DNA of 64,000 nt, from assembly GCF_042651065.1 (NCBI RefSeq), contig NZ_JBHSCH010000007.1, positions 1 to 64,000 on the forward strand, written 5' to 3'. The notes beneath the pieces are model-generated. The model was not told the origin of the DNA. It saw only the letters and a program-made list of their open reading frames with translations, and made no database searches. Position 1 is the stretch's first letter; the number at the start of each line of letters is the position of its first letter. Positions 1-6,989 of the stretch are shown piece by piece. A program made the translations under genes and the position numbers. Origin of the DNA: Pseudoroseomonas aestuarii (GTDB taxonomy: Bacteria > Pseudomonadota > Alphaproteobacteria > Acetobacterales > Acetobacteraceae).

Positions 1-89
1 TGGACGAGGCGGCGGCGCTGGAGGCGGAGCGCGCCGCCGGGGTGGAGGCGGATGCGGGGCGGCGCCCGGCGCACGACCCGCGCCTGTGA
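1..89 (+). CDS. C-terminal end of an unidentified protein
   Basis: An open frame enters from the left edge and stops at the TGA at 87-89. The visible tail is 28 residues, rich in Ala, Glu and Arg and ending HDPRL. It shows no recognisable domain. The reading frame is inferred from codon use typical of this DNA (G/C at third positions), and the 5' part lies outside the window, so no function can be given. Confidence 0.4.
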   Translation, partial: DEAAALEAERAAGVEADAGRRPAHDPRL

Positions 90-108
90 GCGGCGCGTTC
101 CGCCCGCC

Positions 109-147
109 TTTTGCGCCCCCTGCTCTTTTGCGCCCGTGCTCTTTTGC
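109..147. repeat. three spaced copies of TTTTGC
   Basis: TTTTGC occurs at 109-114, 126-131 and 142-147, spaced 17 and 16 bases apart; the first two are followed by GCCC. These T-runs stand out in DNA this GC-rich. They lie between the stop at 89 and the start codon at 197, so they could be operator-like or promoter-associated direct repeats. No function is shown. Confidence 0.35.
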
Positions 148-196
148 TTCCCCGCCAGTGTGACTATGTGACCGGACCGTATCAGGAGGGCACCAG

Positions 197-460
197 ATGC
201 AACTCGATCCGCAGGGGGTGGCCCCGGAAGATCTCAGCCATGCCGGGTCCGTGGTGGACAAGGCGATCGAATACATGATCGAGCAGAAGATCGCGCCGAT
301 CTCGGTCGCCTCCGCCCTGCTCGGCGGCGCGCTCGGGCTGATGGCGCGCAGCATGCGCGACGAGGCGATCGCCAACGTGCTGCGCAGCGCGCTGGCCTCG
401 GTCGAGGCGGGGGAGCTGGCCGAGATGCGCCAGGGGCCGCCGTCCGGCAACGATCTCTGA
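197..460 (+). CDS. small conserved-type hypothetical protein, 87 aa
   Basis: The ATG at 197 is preceded by a good Shine-Dalgarno sequence (AGGAGGG, 184-190). The protein is 87 residues with a mixed helical profile. Residues 35-55 (APISVASALLGGALGLMARS) are hydrophobic but interrupted, more like an amphipathic or short buried helix than a clear membrane span. An acidic C-terminus follows. I do not recognise the family. It sits alone between the partial gene at the window edge and rpmB. The strong ribosome-binding site and typical codon use support a real gene. Confidence 0.6.
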   Translation: MQLDPQGVAPEDLSHAGSVVDKAIEYMIEQKIAPISVASALLGGALGLMARSMRDEAIANVLRSALASVEAGELAEMRQGPPSGNDL

Positions 461-515
461 AGCCGGCAGGCGCCCGCGCGGCCAGGATTTCCGCCGCCAC
501 GGGGCCGTCGAATCC

Positions 516-544
516 TTGACTCTCGCGGGGGGGCGGGCCATACG
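516..544 (+). promoter_or_regulatory. candidate housekeeping promoter for rpmB
   Basis: A -35-like TTGACT at 516-521 is followed after 17 bases by CATACG at 539-544, a partial -10 match. It lies about 70 bases before the rpmB start, and the gene carries its own terminator, so an independent promoter is expected. The -10 match is weak, so this is a candidate only. Confidence 0.4.
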
Positions 545-612
545 CCCCCTCTGTTTTTCACACTGGGTGTGCGGTCTGTGCCGCGACCCCGCTCCGATTG
601 AAGGGTAGCGCC

Positions 613-915
613 ATGGCTCGCCGTTGCGGCATCACCGGCAAGGGCGTGCTGACGGGCAACAACGTCAGCCACGCCAACAACAAGACGCGTCGCCGTTTCC
701 TGCCGAACCTGCAGGAAACCTCGTTCTTCTCCGACGTGCTCGGCACCTCCGTGCAGATCCGCATCTCCACCAACGGCATCCGCACCGTGGAGCACAATGG
801 CGGCCTGGACTCCTTCCTGCTCGGCACCGCCGACCGGAAGCTGCCGGCCGAGGCGCTGACCCTGAAGCGCCGCATCCTGAAGGCGCAGGAGAAGAAGGCC
901 GCCGCCGCGGCCTGA
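613..915 (+). CDS. rpmB: 50S ribosomal protein L28
   Basis: A 100-residue protein of the large ribosomal subunit. It begins MARRCGITGKG and contains NNVSHANNKTRRRF, the conserved N-terminal signature of L28, then a basic C-terminal helix ending in an alanine run. Alphaproteobacterial L28 proteins are about this long (roughly 95-102 aa). The ATG at 613 gives the canonical N-terminus; an in-frame TTG at 598 would add five atypical residues and is not preferred. The gene is monocistronic: a candidate promoter lies upstream and a strong hairpin terminator 45 bases downstream. Confidence 0.97.
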   Translation: MARRCGITGKGVLTGNNVSHANNKTRRRFLPNLQETSFFSDVLGTSVQIRISTNGIRTVEHNGGLDSFLLGTADRKLPAEALTLKRRILKAQEKKAAAAA

Positions 916-960
916 CGCGCCTCCCGCGCCCTGCGCGCGGTGCATGGACCGATGATGCGA

Positions 961-996
961 ACGCGCCCCGCCTGAGCGGGGCGCGTTTACTTTTTC
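961..996 (+). terminator. intrinsic terminator of rpmB
   Basis: A perfect 11-bp stem (ACGCGCCCCGC at 961-971, its complement at 976-986) with a CTGA loop is followed by TTACTTTTTC. This is a classical Rho-independent terminator 45 bases after the rpmB stop. Confidence 0.85.
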
Positions 997-1023
997 TTCG
1001 GGTCCGTCGCGCAGCATGAGCGC

Positions 1024-1917
1024 ATGGCGACTTTTTCCCTGATTGTCCTGATGGGCCTGCTTTCCGGCGTGGGCCTGCTGCTCTTCATGGCCGAGCGCGA
1101 GCGCCACCGCGCGCAGCGCCGGGTCATCGAGATGGAGCAGGAGGTGGCGCAGCGGACCCGGCATCTCGACCTGTTCGCGCAGGAGCTGCACACGCTCGGC
1201 CTGTCCCTGATGGGCCAGAGCCCGCAGCTGGCGCAGGGCGGCGCGGAAGGCCATGCGCGCGCGCTGCTCTGCCTGGCCGCCGACGTGCACGACCTGGCCG
1301 CCAGCACCGCCGCTCCTCGCCGGCTGCGGGAGGAGTGCGTCTCCCTGGCGCCGCTGCTGCGCGAGGTGATCGAGCAGGTCTCGCTGGCCATGGCGCCCGG
1401 CACGCGGCAATGGCGCGTCGCGCCCGACCTCGCCGCGCTGATCCTGCGGGCCGACCGCCGCGCGCTCCGCGGCGCGCTGCTGCAGGTGCTGACCCGCGCC
1501 ATCCGCCACACGCGCGAGGGCGACCCGATCATCCTGCAGCTGGTGCAGGCGGAGGAGACGCTGACCATCCTGGTCGAGGATGAGGGGGCGGGGCTGGCCG
1601 CCGGGGATCTCGGCCAAAGCGCCGCCGGCGATGGCACGCGGGGGCTGGCCCTGGGGCTGCTGGTGGCCCGCCAGCTCCTGCGCGCCCATGAGGGCGAGCT
1701 GACGGTGGAGGCGGTGCAGGGCATCGGGGCCCGCACCTGGATGACCCTGCCACGGCGCTGCTTGCTGCACATCGCGCAGGACGGCCCGCCGGGCACGCCC
1801 GCCGTCCTGCTCCCCGCCCCGGCCGGTACCGATGTCGCCCCTGCCGGCAATGCGCCGGAGGCGGTGCAGGCCGGCACCGGGCGGGCGGCCCTGCCCCTCC
1901 AGGCCGGAGGCGGCTAG
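1024..1917 (+). CDS. membrane-anchored histidine-kinase-like protein with a degenerate ATP-binding domain
   Basis: 297 residues. Residues 3-23 form one N-terminal membrane helix. A charged, probably coiled-coil stretch (about 24-55) follows, then a helical region with a candidate phospho-acceptor at AADVHDLAAS (about residue 89). From about 150 to 240 there is an HATPase_c-like fold: a recognisable G1 box (DEGAGL) and a G2-like region (GTRGLALGLLVARQLL). The N-box equivalent reads LLQVLTRAIRHT, where kinases normally have asparagines that bind Mg-ATP; both are replaced. No periplasmic sensor domain or adjacent response regulator is seen. The last 60 residues are low-complexity Ala/Pro/Gly. 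It may be a weak or inactive kinase, or an ATP-independent signalling scaffold. The stop overlaps that of the convergent gene by a few bases. Confidence 0.65.
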   Translation: MATFSLIVLMGLLSGVGLLLFMAERERHRAQRRVIEMEQEVAQRTRHLDLFAQELHTLGLSLMGQSPQLAQGGAEGHARALLCLAADVHDLAASTAAPRRLREECVSLAPLLREVIEQVSLAMAPGTRQWRVAPDLAALILRADRRALRGALLQVLTRAIRHTREGDPIILQLVQAEETLTILVEDEGAGLAAGDLGQSAAGDGTRGLALGLLVARQLLRAHEGELTVEAVQGIGARTWMTLPRRCLLHIAQDGPPGTPAVLLPAPAGTDVAPAGNAPEAVQAGTGRAALPLQAGGG

Positions 1918-2912
1918 GCGCCGGGAGCGGCGCCGCCGTCGCGGAAGGTGAAGAGCAGCAGCAGCCCCTCCTGGAAGAACAGCTCGTTGTCGTCGGCCAG
2001 CAGGGCGACCCAGGTCTGCCCGGCATGGCGGAAGCTGGCCACCCCCTCCCAGTTCTCGCCGGGCAGGGCCGTCTCGGGCAGCAGGGTCTCGGCCTCCAGC
2101 ACCGTCTTCGCGCGGGCGGTGGCCAGGGCTGCGGCGGGCAGGCGCAGCAGGCGGCCCTGGAAGCCCTGGGGCAGGCCGAAGCGCCGCTCCACCACCAGGG
2201 CGCCACCATCGGCCAGGCCGCAGGCACCGGTGGGCACGAAGCCGGGCGTGGGGCGGTAGGCGAGGGGCAGCCACTGCCCGGGCTCGCCCAGCCAGGCGCG
2301 CACGTCTCCCCCGTCCTCCGCCCCCGCGCCGCCTGTGGCGGGCAGCGCCTCGGTGATGGCCAGCCATCGCCCGTCGGCCAGCAAAGCCAGGCTTTCCAGC
2401 CCGCCATTGTTCGGCGCGAAGCGCAGCGCCGGGGGCATGGCGATCGGCCGGCACGCCTCGCGCAGCGTGTCGTAGGCGCAGACGCGGTGGCGGCGCTCGA
2501 ACCCCACCAGCCAGCCACCCCCCGGCCGTGGCGCCAGCGATTCGGCATCGCCATCGACGCTGCGGGGCAGGGGGATGGGTAACTCGCCGGCCAGCCGGCC
2601 GGTCTCGAGCGCCTCCAGCGCCACCGGCCGCCCTTCCGGCCCGAGCCGGAGACCGGCTCGGAGCCAGCGGCCCAGATCGCTGATGGCGGTCAGCCGCAGG
2701 GCCTCATCCACATGCAGGCCGGAGAGGCCGCCGAAGCCGATGACATGCCGGTTCAGCCGCAGCCCGCCGCGCGATTCGAGCGGTGAATCCGGCGGCAGGT
2801 CGAGAGGCGGCAGGGGCGTGGCCGGCGCGCCGCCCAGGCGCAGGGCGGCACAGGCCCCGAGCCCGCCCAGCGCGGCCACGGCCAGCAGGCCGCGCCGCCC
2901 CGGGCGGTTCAC
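1914..2912 (-). CDS. phytase-esterase-like lipoprotein (beta-propeller)
   Basis: 332 residues beginning with an arginine-rich stretch, a hydrophobic segment and a lipobox-like LGGLGAC (Cys about residue 21), so probably a lipoprotein. The mature part has repeated patterns such as GFGGLSGLHVDEALRLTAISD, DGDAESLAPRPGGGWLVGFE and NNGGLESLALLADGRWLAITE. These match the family annotated as esterase-like activity of phytase (PF13449), a beta-propeller related to SMP-30-like proteins. Substrate is unknown; phosphoester hydrolysis is only a family association. It converges on the kinase-like gene with a 4-base overlap and lies 33 bases downstream of cobT on the same strand, so it may be co-transcribed with cobST. 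Confidence 0.7.
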   Translation of the reverse strand: MNRPGRRGLLAVAALGGLGACAALRLGGAPATPLPPLDLPPDSPLESRGGLRLNRHVIGFGGLSGLHVDEALRLTAISDLGRWLRAGLRLGPEGRPVALEALETGRLAGELPIPLPRSVDGDAESLAPRPGGGWLVGFERRHRVCAYDTLREACRPIAMPPALRFAPNNGGLESLALLADGRWLAITEALPATGGAGAEDGGDVRAWLGEPGQWLPLAYRPTPGFVPTGACGLADGGALVVERRFGLPQGFQGRLLRLPAAALATARAKTVLEAETLLPETALPGENWEGVASFRHAGQTWVALLADDNELFFQEGLLLLFTFRDGGAAPGA

Positions 2913-2945
2913 GCGCGCGCCTGCCTGCTCACGCCGCCCGCCGGC

Positions 2946-4817
2946 TCACGCGAGCAGCGGCGCCCGCTCGGTGGCCGCGCGCTGGAAGGCGGCGGCGGCG
3001 TCCTCGTCGAACAGCTCCGCCAGCTTCTTCATCATCGTGCCGCCCAGCTCCTCGGCATCGACGATGGTGACGGCGCGGCGGTAGTAGCGCGTCACGTCAT
3101 GCCCGATGCCGATGGCGATCAGCTCGACGATGTCGCGGTTCTCGATGTCGCCGATCACCTTGCGCAGGTGGCGCTCCAGGTAGTTGCCCGGATTGACGGA
3201 GAGCGTGCTGTCATCGACCGGCGCGCCGTCCGAGATCACCATCAGGATGCGGCGCCGCTCGGGGCGCATCATCAGGCGCTTGTAGGCCCAGTCCAGCGCC
3301 TCGCCGTCGATGTTCTCCTTGAGCAGACCCTCGCGCAGCATCAGCCCGAGATTCTTGCGGGCGCGGCGCCAGGGCGCGTCGGCGCTCTTGTAGATGACGT
3401 GGCGCAAATCGTTCAGGCGGCCGGGGTTGCGCGGCTTGCCTTCCTGCACCCAGCGCTCGCGGCTCTGCCCGCCCTTCCAGGCGCGGGTGGTGAAGCCCAG
3501 GATCTCGACCTTCACCGAGCAGCGCTCCAGCGTGCGCGCCAGGATGTCGCAGCACATGGCGGCCACCGAGATGGGGCGGCCACGCATCGAGCCGGAATTG
3601 TCGATCAGCAGGGTGACGACGGTGTCGCGGAAATCCGCCTCCCGCTCCCGCTTGTAGGAGAGGGAGAGCATCGGGTTGACGATGATGCGGGCGAGGCGGG
3701 CGGCATCGAGCTGCCCTTCCTCGAGGTCGAACTCCCAGGCGCGCTGTTGCTGCGCCAGCAGGCGGCGCTGCAGCCGGTTGGCCAGCTTGGAGACGACGCC
3801 CTGCAGGTGGCTGAGCTGCTGGTCGAGCTGCTGGCGCAGGCGGGCCAGCTCCTCGGCGTCGCAGAGATCCTCGGCCTCGATCTCCTCGTCGAACTTCTTG
3901 GTGAAGGCGCGGTAGGCGGAGGCATCGTCGGAGGGGGCCACCTCCTTGCGCTGCTGCGGGCCACCCGGGCGGTCCTCGCCCTCGGCGGCGACGCCTTCCT
4001 CCTCCTGGGTCTCGCCCTCCTCCTCGGCGCCCTCGCCCTGCATGGATTCGGGCTGGGCGCCCAGCGTCGGGTCGCTTTCCTGGCTCTGCGCCTCGCCCTC
4101 GGCGGAGTTGTCCTGCTGGCTGGAGGTCTCGCTGCCCTCGTCGCCCTGCTCGTCCTCCTCGGCCTCCGCCTCCACCTCGGCCTCGACCAGGTCGAAGGCC
4201 GAGAGCAGCTTGCGGGCGGCGCGGGCGAACTTCTCCTGGTCCTCGCTGGCGGTGGCCATCTCGTCGAGCGCGGCCTCGGCCTTGTCGCCCAGCGTGGCAC
4301 GCCAGAGGTCGAGGATGCGCTGGGCGGCGGCGGGGGCGGCCTGGCCGGAGAGGCGCTCACGCGCCAGCAGGGAGAGCGCGGCGGGCAGCGGCAGCTGGTC
4401 CTTCCGCGTCATCCGGTCATAGCCTTCCGACTCGCAGGTCTCGGCCAGCCGGGCATCGAGGTTGGCGGCCACGCCCGGCATCAGCCGGGAGCCGATCACC
4501 TCGACGCGGGCCTGCTCCAGCGCGTCGAACACCTCGCGCGCCTCGCGGCGGGCGGGGGTGCGGGCGGCGTGGGCGGCCTCGTCATGGTGGCGCAGGCGCA
4601 GCGCGATGGAATCCGCGGCGCCGCGCAGCCGGGCCATCTCGGCCGGCGGCAGGGCGCGGGTCGGCAGCGGCAGCCGCGCCCGCTTGCCGGCGAGGCCGGA
4701 CGGCCCCGGCTGGTAGGCCACCTGCACCTCGGCGTTGCGCGCGATGGCGCGCAGCGTGCCGGCGGTGGCCCGCTTGAACTCTTCCTGACGTGTCAGGTCC
4801 TTGCCGCTACCGCTCAT
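2946..4817 (-). CDS. cobT: cobaltochelatase subunit CobT
   Basis: 623 residues, as expected for CobT of the aerobic (CobN-CobS-CobT) cobaltochelatase, which inserts cobalt into hydrogenobyrinic acid a,c-diamide in cytosolic vitamin B12 synthesis. The N-terminal third is helical. A long acidic low-complexity linker (about 215-300) follows, and the C-terminal von Willebrand A domain carries the MIDAS motif DNSGSMRG (about 405-412) and a later ISDGAPVDD. CobT pairs with the AAA+ subunit CobS, encoded just upstream; the 84-base spacer holds two hairpins. The large subunit cobN is not in the window. Some alphaproteobacteria keep cobST-like genes for other chelation roles, so the substrate is family-based inference. 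Confidence 0.93.
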   Translation of the reverse strand: MSGSGKDLTRQEEFKRATAGTLRAIARNAEVQVAYQPGPSGLAGKRARLPLPTRALPPAEMARLRGAADSIALRLRHHDEAAHAARTPARREAREVFDALEQARVEVIGSRLMPGVAANLDARLAETCESEGYDRMTRKDQLPLPAALSLLARERLSGQAAPAAAQRILDLWRATLGDKAEAALDEMATASEDQEKFARAARKLLSAFDLVEAEVEAEAEEDEQGDEGSETSSQQDNSAEGEAQSQESDPTLGAQPESMQGEGAEEEGETQEEEGVAAEGEDRPGGPQQRKEVAPSDDASAYRAFTKKFDEEIEAEDLCDAEELARLRQQLDQQLSHLQGVVSKLANRLQRRLLAQQQRAWEFDLEEGQLDAARLARIIVNPMLSLSYKREREADFRDTVVTLLIDNSGSMRGRPISVAAMCCDILARTLERCSVKVEILGFTTRAWKGGQSRERWVQEGKPRNPGRLNDLRHVIYKSADAPWRRARKNLGLMLREGLLKENIDGEALDWAYKRLMMRPERRRILMVISDGAPVDDSTLSVNPGNYLERHLRKVIGDIENRDIVELIAIGIGHDVTRYYRRAVTIVDAEELGGTMMKKLAELFDEDAAAAFQRAATERAPLLA

Positions 4818-4838
4818 GGCGTACCCCTGCTGGGAGGT

Positions 4839-4893
4839 CCAGGAACCTCAGGTTCCTGGCGGGGAGGTCCAGGAGGGGCGGCGCCCCTCCTGG
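4839..4893 (-). repeat. two tandem hairpins in the cobS-cobT spacer
   Basis: Two adjacent inverted repeats each begin with the same GGGAGGTCCAGGA word. The first has 9-bp arms (CCAGGAACC, 4839-4847 and 4851-4859) with a 3-base loop. The second has 11-bp arms (CCAGGAGGGGC, 4869-4879 and 4883-4893) with a 3-base loop. Neither has a T-tract on the minus-strand 3' side, so they look more like mRNA-stability or partial-termination elements than a full terminator between two genes expected to be co-expressed. Confidence 0.6.
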
Positions 4894-4901
4894 CCATGGT
4901 T

Positions 4902-5909
4902 TCAGTTCTTGCGAACCAGCAGCCCGGTGGGAACTTCCTCGTTGAAGCAGCGCTGGTAGTACTCGGCCACGGTGGACCGCTCCGCCTCGTCGCACTTGTT
5001 GAGGAAGGAGAGGCGGAAGGCGAAGCCGACATCCCCGAAGATGCGGGTGTTCTCGGCCCAGGTGATGACGGTGCGCGGCGACATGACGGTGGAGATGTCG
5101 CCGGCGATGAAGCCGGCGCGGGTCAGGTCGGCCAGCGCCACCATGGCGTCGATGCGCTTCTTGCCCGCCGTGTCGCCTGGCTCGATGCCGAGCTTGGCGG
5201 CGACGATGCTGCTCTCCTGCGCGTGCGGCAGGTAGTTCAGCGTGGCCACGATGTTCCAGCGGTCCATCTGGCCCTGATTGATCTGCTGGGTGCCGTGGTA
5301 GAGGCCGGTGGTGTCGCCCAGCCCCACCGTGTTGGCGGTGGCGAAGAGGCGGAAGGCCGGGTGCGGGCGGATGACGCGGTTCTGGTCGAGCAGGGTCAGC
5401 TTGCCCTCGACCTCCAGCACGCGCTGGATGACGAACATCACGTCCGGCCGGCCGGCGTCGTACTCGTCGAACACCATGGCGCAGGGGTGCTGCAGCGCCC
5501 AGGGGAGGATGCCCTCGCGGAACTCCGTCACCTGCTTGCCGTCCTTGAGGACGATGGCGTCCTTGCCGATCAGGTCGATGCGGCTGATGTGGCTGTCGAG
5601 GTTGACGCGGATGCAGGGCCAGTTCAGCCGCGCCGCCACCTGCTCGATATGGGTGGACTTGCCGGTGCCGTGGTAGCCCTGGACCATGACGCGCCGGTTG
5701 AAGGCGAAGCCGGCCAGGATGGCGAGCGTCGTGTCGCGGTCGAACTTATAGGTGGAGTCGGGCTCCGGCACGTGCTCGGTGCGGACCGAGAAGGCGGGAA
5801 CCTCCAGGTCGCTGTCGATGCCGAAGACCTCGCGCGCCTTCACGGTGATATCCGGCAGGTTGATCACGGAGGTGGGGCGCGCTTCGGACAATGTTGCGAC
5901 CTTCGTCAT
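4902..5909 (-). CDS. cobS: cobaltochelatase subunit CobS (AAA+ ATPase)
   Basis: 335 residues, close to the usual CobS length of about 330. It is the AAA+ motor of aerobic cobaltochelatase and forms rings with CobT. The Walker A motif is GYHGTGKSTH (about residues 79-88), Walker B is MVFDEYDAG (about 143-151), and a sensor asparagine sits in RLFATANTVG. The N-terminus (PDITVKAREVFGIDSDLEVP) is typical of CobS. The ATG at 5909 is kept because the protein begins at the usual distance from the nucleotide-binding core. It lies between the J-domain gene and cobT on the minus strand, a conserved alphaproteobacterial order. Confidence 0.94.
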   Translation of the reverse strand: MTKVATLSEARPTSVINLPDITVKAREVFGIDSDLEVPAFSVRTEHVPEPDSTYKFDRDTTLAILAGFAFNRRVMVQGYHGTGKSTHIEQVAARLNWPCIRVNLDSHISRIDLIGKDAIVLKDGKQVTEFREGILPWALQHPCAMVFDEYDAGRPDVMFVIQRVLEVEGKLTLLDQNRVIRPHPAFRLFATANTVGLGDTTGLYHGTQQINQGQMDRWNIVATLNYLPHAQESSIVAAKLGIEPGDTAGKKRIDAMVALADLTRAGFIAGDISTVMSPRTVITWAENTRIFGDVGFAFRLSFLNKCDEAERSTVAEYYQRCFNEEVPTGLLVRKN

Positions 5910-5975
5910 AGGGCTCTCTTCGCTCTCGGCTGTGCGTTCGCGGATCGGGGCGGTGCGGTGTCGGTCTCTCGCGGC

Positions 5976-6587
5976 TCAGGCTGCCCGGCTGGCGGAGGCC
6001 GCGGGCGGCTTCTTCGGCGTCTGCTGTTCCGCCGCCATCATGGCCAGCCGCTTGCGCAGAAGGCTATAGGCTCGGTTGATATCCTTGAGGCGGTCCTCGG
6101 CGGATTTGTCGCCGCCGTTGGTGTCGGGGTGGTAGCGCTTGGCGAGCTCCTTGTAGCGGGCGCGCAGCGCATCCTCCTCCAGCGGCCAACCGAGGCCGAG
6201 CATGTCGAGCGCGGCACGCAGCTCGGGCGGTGCCTCCTTGGCGCTCTTGCGCGGCGTCGGCGGCGCCTGGCCGAACAGTCCGAGAGGGTCGCGGAACAGC
6301 TCGGGGTTCAGCTTGGTGCCGCCGAGCCGGCCCAGGGGCCAGGTCGGGCGCTGCCAGGAGCTGTCCTCGCGCAGGTTCTGCTCGATCTCGTCGGCATTCA
6401 TGCCTTTATAATAGTCCCATGCCTGGTTGTAGGCGCGGACATGCTCCAGGCAGAAATGGTAATAGTCGCGCAGTCGCGAGCGGTCGCGGGGTGCGCGGAA
6501 TTCACCCGGAGCCTCACAGCCGGGCGCGTCGCACGGTGTGGTCGGGGTGGATGTGTCGGGTCTGAGACGTTCGCCTCGGCGGGCCAT
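5976..6587 (-). CDS. J-domain protein (DnaJ-like)
   Basis: 203 residues from the ATG at 6587. An in-frame extension up to 6707 exists but would overlap bolA and add atypical sequence. Residues about 20-60 carry a conserved segment (CDAPGCEAPGEFRAPRDR, then RDYYHFCLEHVRAYN) found in alphaproteobacterial J proteins next to cobS. The C-terminal J domain (about 128-185) has ALRARYKELAKRYHPDTNGG with the essential HPD tripeptide. It lacks the Gly/Phe-rich and zinc regions, so it is a class III co-chaperone for DnaK of unknown client. It is 66 bases upstream of cobS on the same strand and divergent from bolA. Confidence 0.9.
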   Translation of the reverse strand: MARRGERLRPDTSTPTTPCDAPGCEAPGEFRAPRDRSRLRDYYHFCLEHVRAYNQAWDYYKGMNADEIEQNLREDSSWQRPTWPLGRLGGTKLNPELFRDPLGLFGQAPPTPRKSAKEAPPELRAALDMLGLGWPLEEDALRARYKELAKRYHPDTNGGDKSAEDRLKDINRAYSLLRKRLAMMAAEQQTPKKPPAASASRAA

Positions 6588-6666
6588 TTGGAGGTTTATG
6601 GGCGTCTCGCGGGCATCCCGCAAGGCGGCAGATGCCAAACCTTTCTCTTGGCAGGCGGGTTTCGGC
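6588..6666. promoter_or_regulatory. divergent spacer between the J-domain gene and bolA
   Basis: 79 bases between divergent start codons must hold the promoters of both transcripts. It contains an AT-richer stretch around 6632-6650 but no convincing -35/-10 pair was picked out. Confidence 0.3.
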
Positions 6667-6969
6667 ATGGAAAACCTGCCCGTCATGTCAACACGCGAAG
6701 AGCGCATGCGGACGATCCTGCTCTCGGCCTTCCCCGGGGCGGATGTCTCGATCCTGGATGAGAGCCACCGCCATGCCGGCCATGCCGGGGCGGCCCCCGG
6801 CGGGCAGACCCACTACGCGGTGCGGGTGGTCAGCCCCGCCTTCGCGGGCATGAGCCGCGTCGCCCGCTCGCGCGCCGTGCACGCCGCGCTGGAGCAGGAA
6901 TTCGGCAGCGGCCTGCACGCCCTCTCGCTGCGCCTGCAAACCCCGGAGGAGGCGGGCCGGGCGGCCTGA
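6667..6969 (+). CDS. bolA: BolA-family protein
   Basis: 100 residues from the ATG at 6667 (94 if the in-frame ATG at 6685, giving MSTREERM, is used; both have weak ribosome-binding sites). The fold signature is clear: ISLDES-like IIe/Leu-Asp-Glu-Ser-His (ILDESHRHAGHAG) followed by THYAVRVVSPAFAGMSRVARSRAVHAAL. The histidines in SHRHAGHAG include the candidate Fe-S ligand. BolA proteins partner with monothiol glutaredoxins in [2Fe-2S] trafficking and affect cell shape and stress responses in other bacteria. The glutaredoxin gene is not here. The divergent J-domain neighbour is a conserved arrangement. Confidence 0.92.
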   Translation: MENLPVMSTREERMRTILLSAFPGADVSILDESHRHAGHAGAAPGGQTHYAVRVVSPAFAGMSRVARSRAVHAALEQEFGSGLHALSLRLQTPEEAGRAA

Positions 6970-6989
6970 CGCCACCCGCCCGCAGGATC

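Noticed and set aside
4818..6587. Cobalamin riboswitch upstream of cobS/cobT
   Set aside because: Spacers are too short (66 and 84 bases) for a riboswitch aptamer, and no B12-box-like sequence was seen.
3099..6761. A 3.6-kb open frame on the plus strand opposite cobT, cobS and the J-domain gene
   Set aside because: It is antisense to well-recognised genes; its translation is Gly/Ala/Val/Leu/His-rich without domains. In DNA with nearly all G/C third positions, long antisense frames arise by chance.
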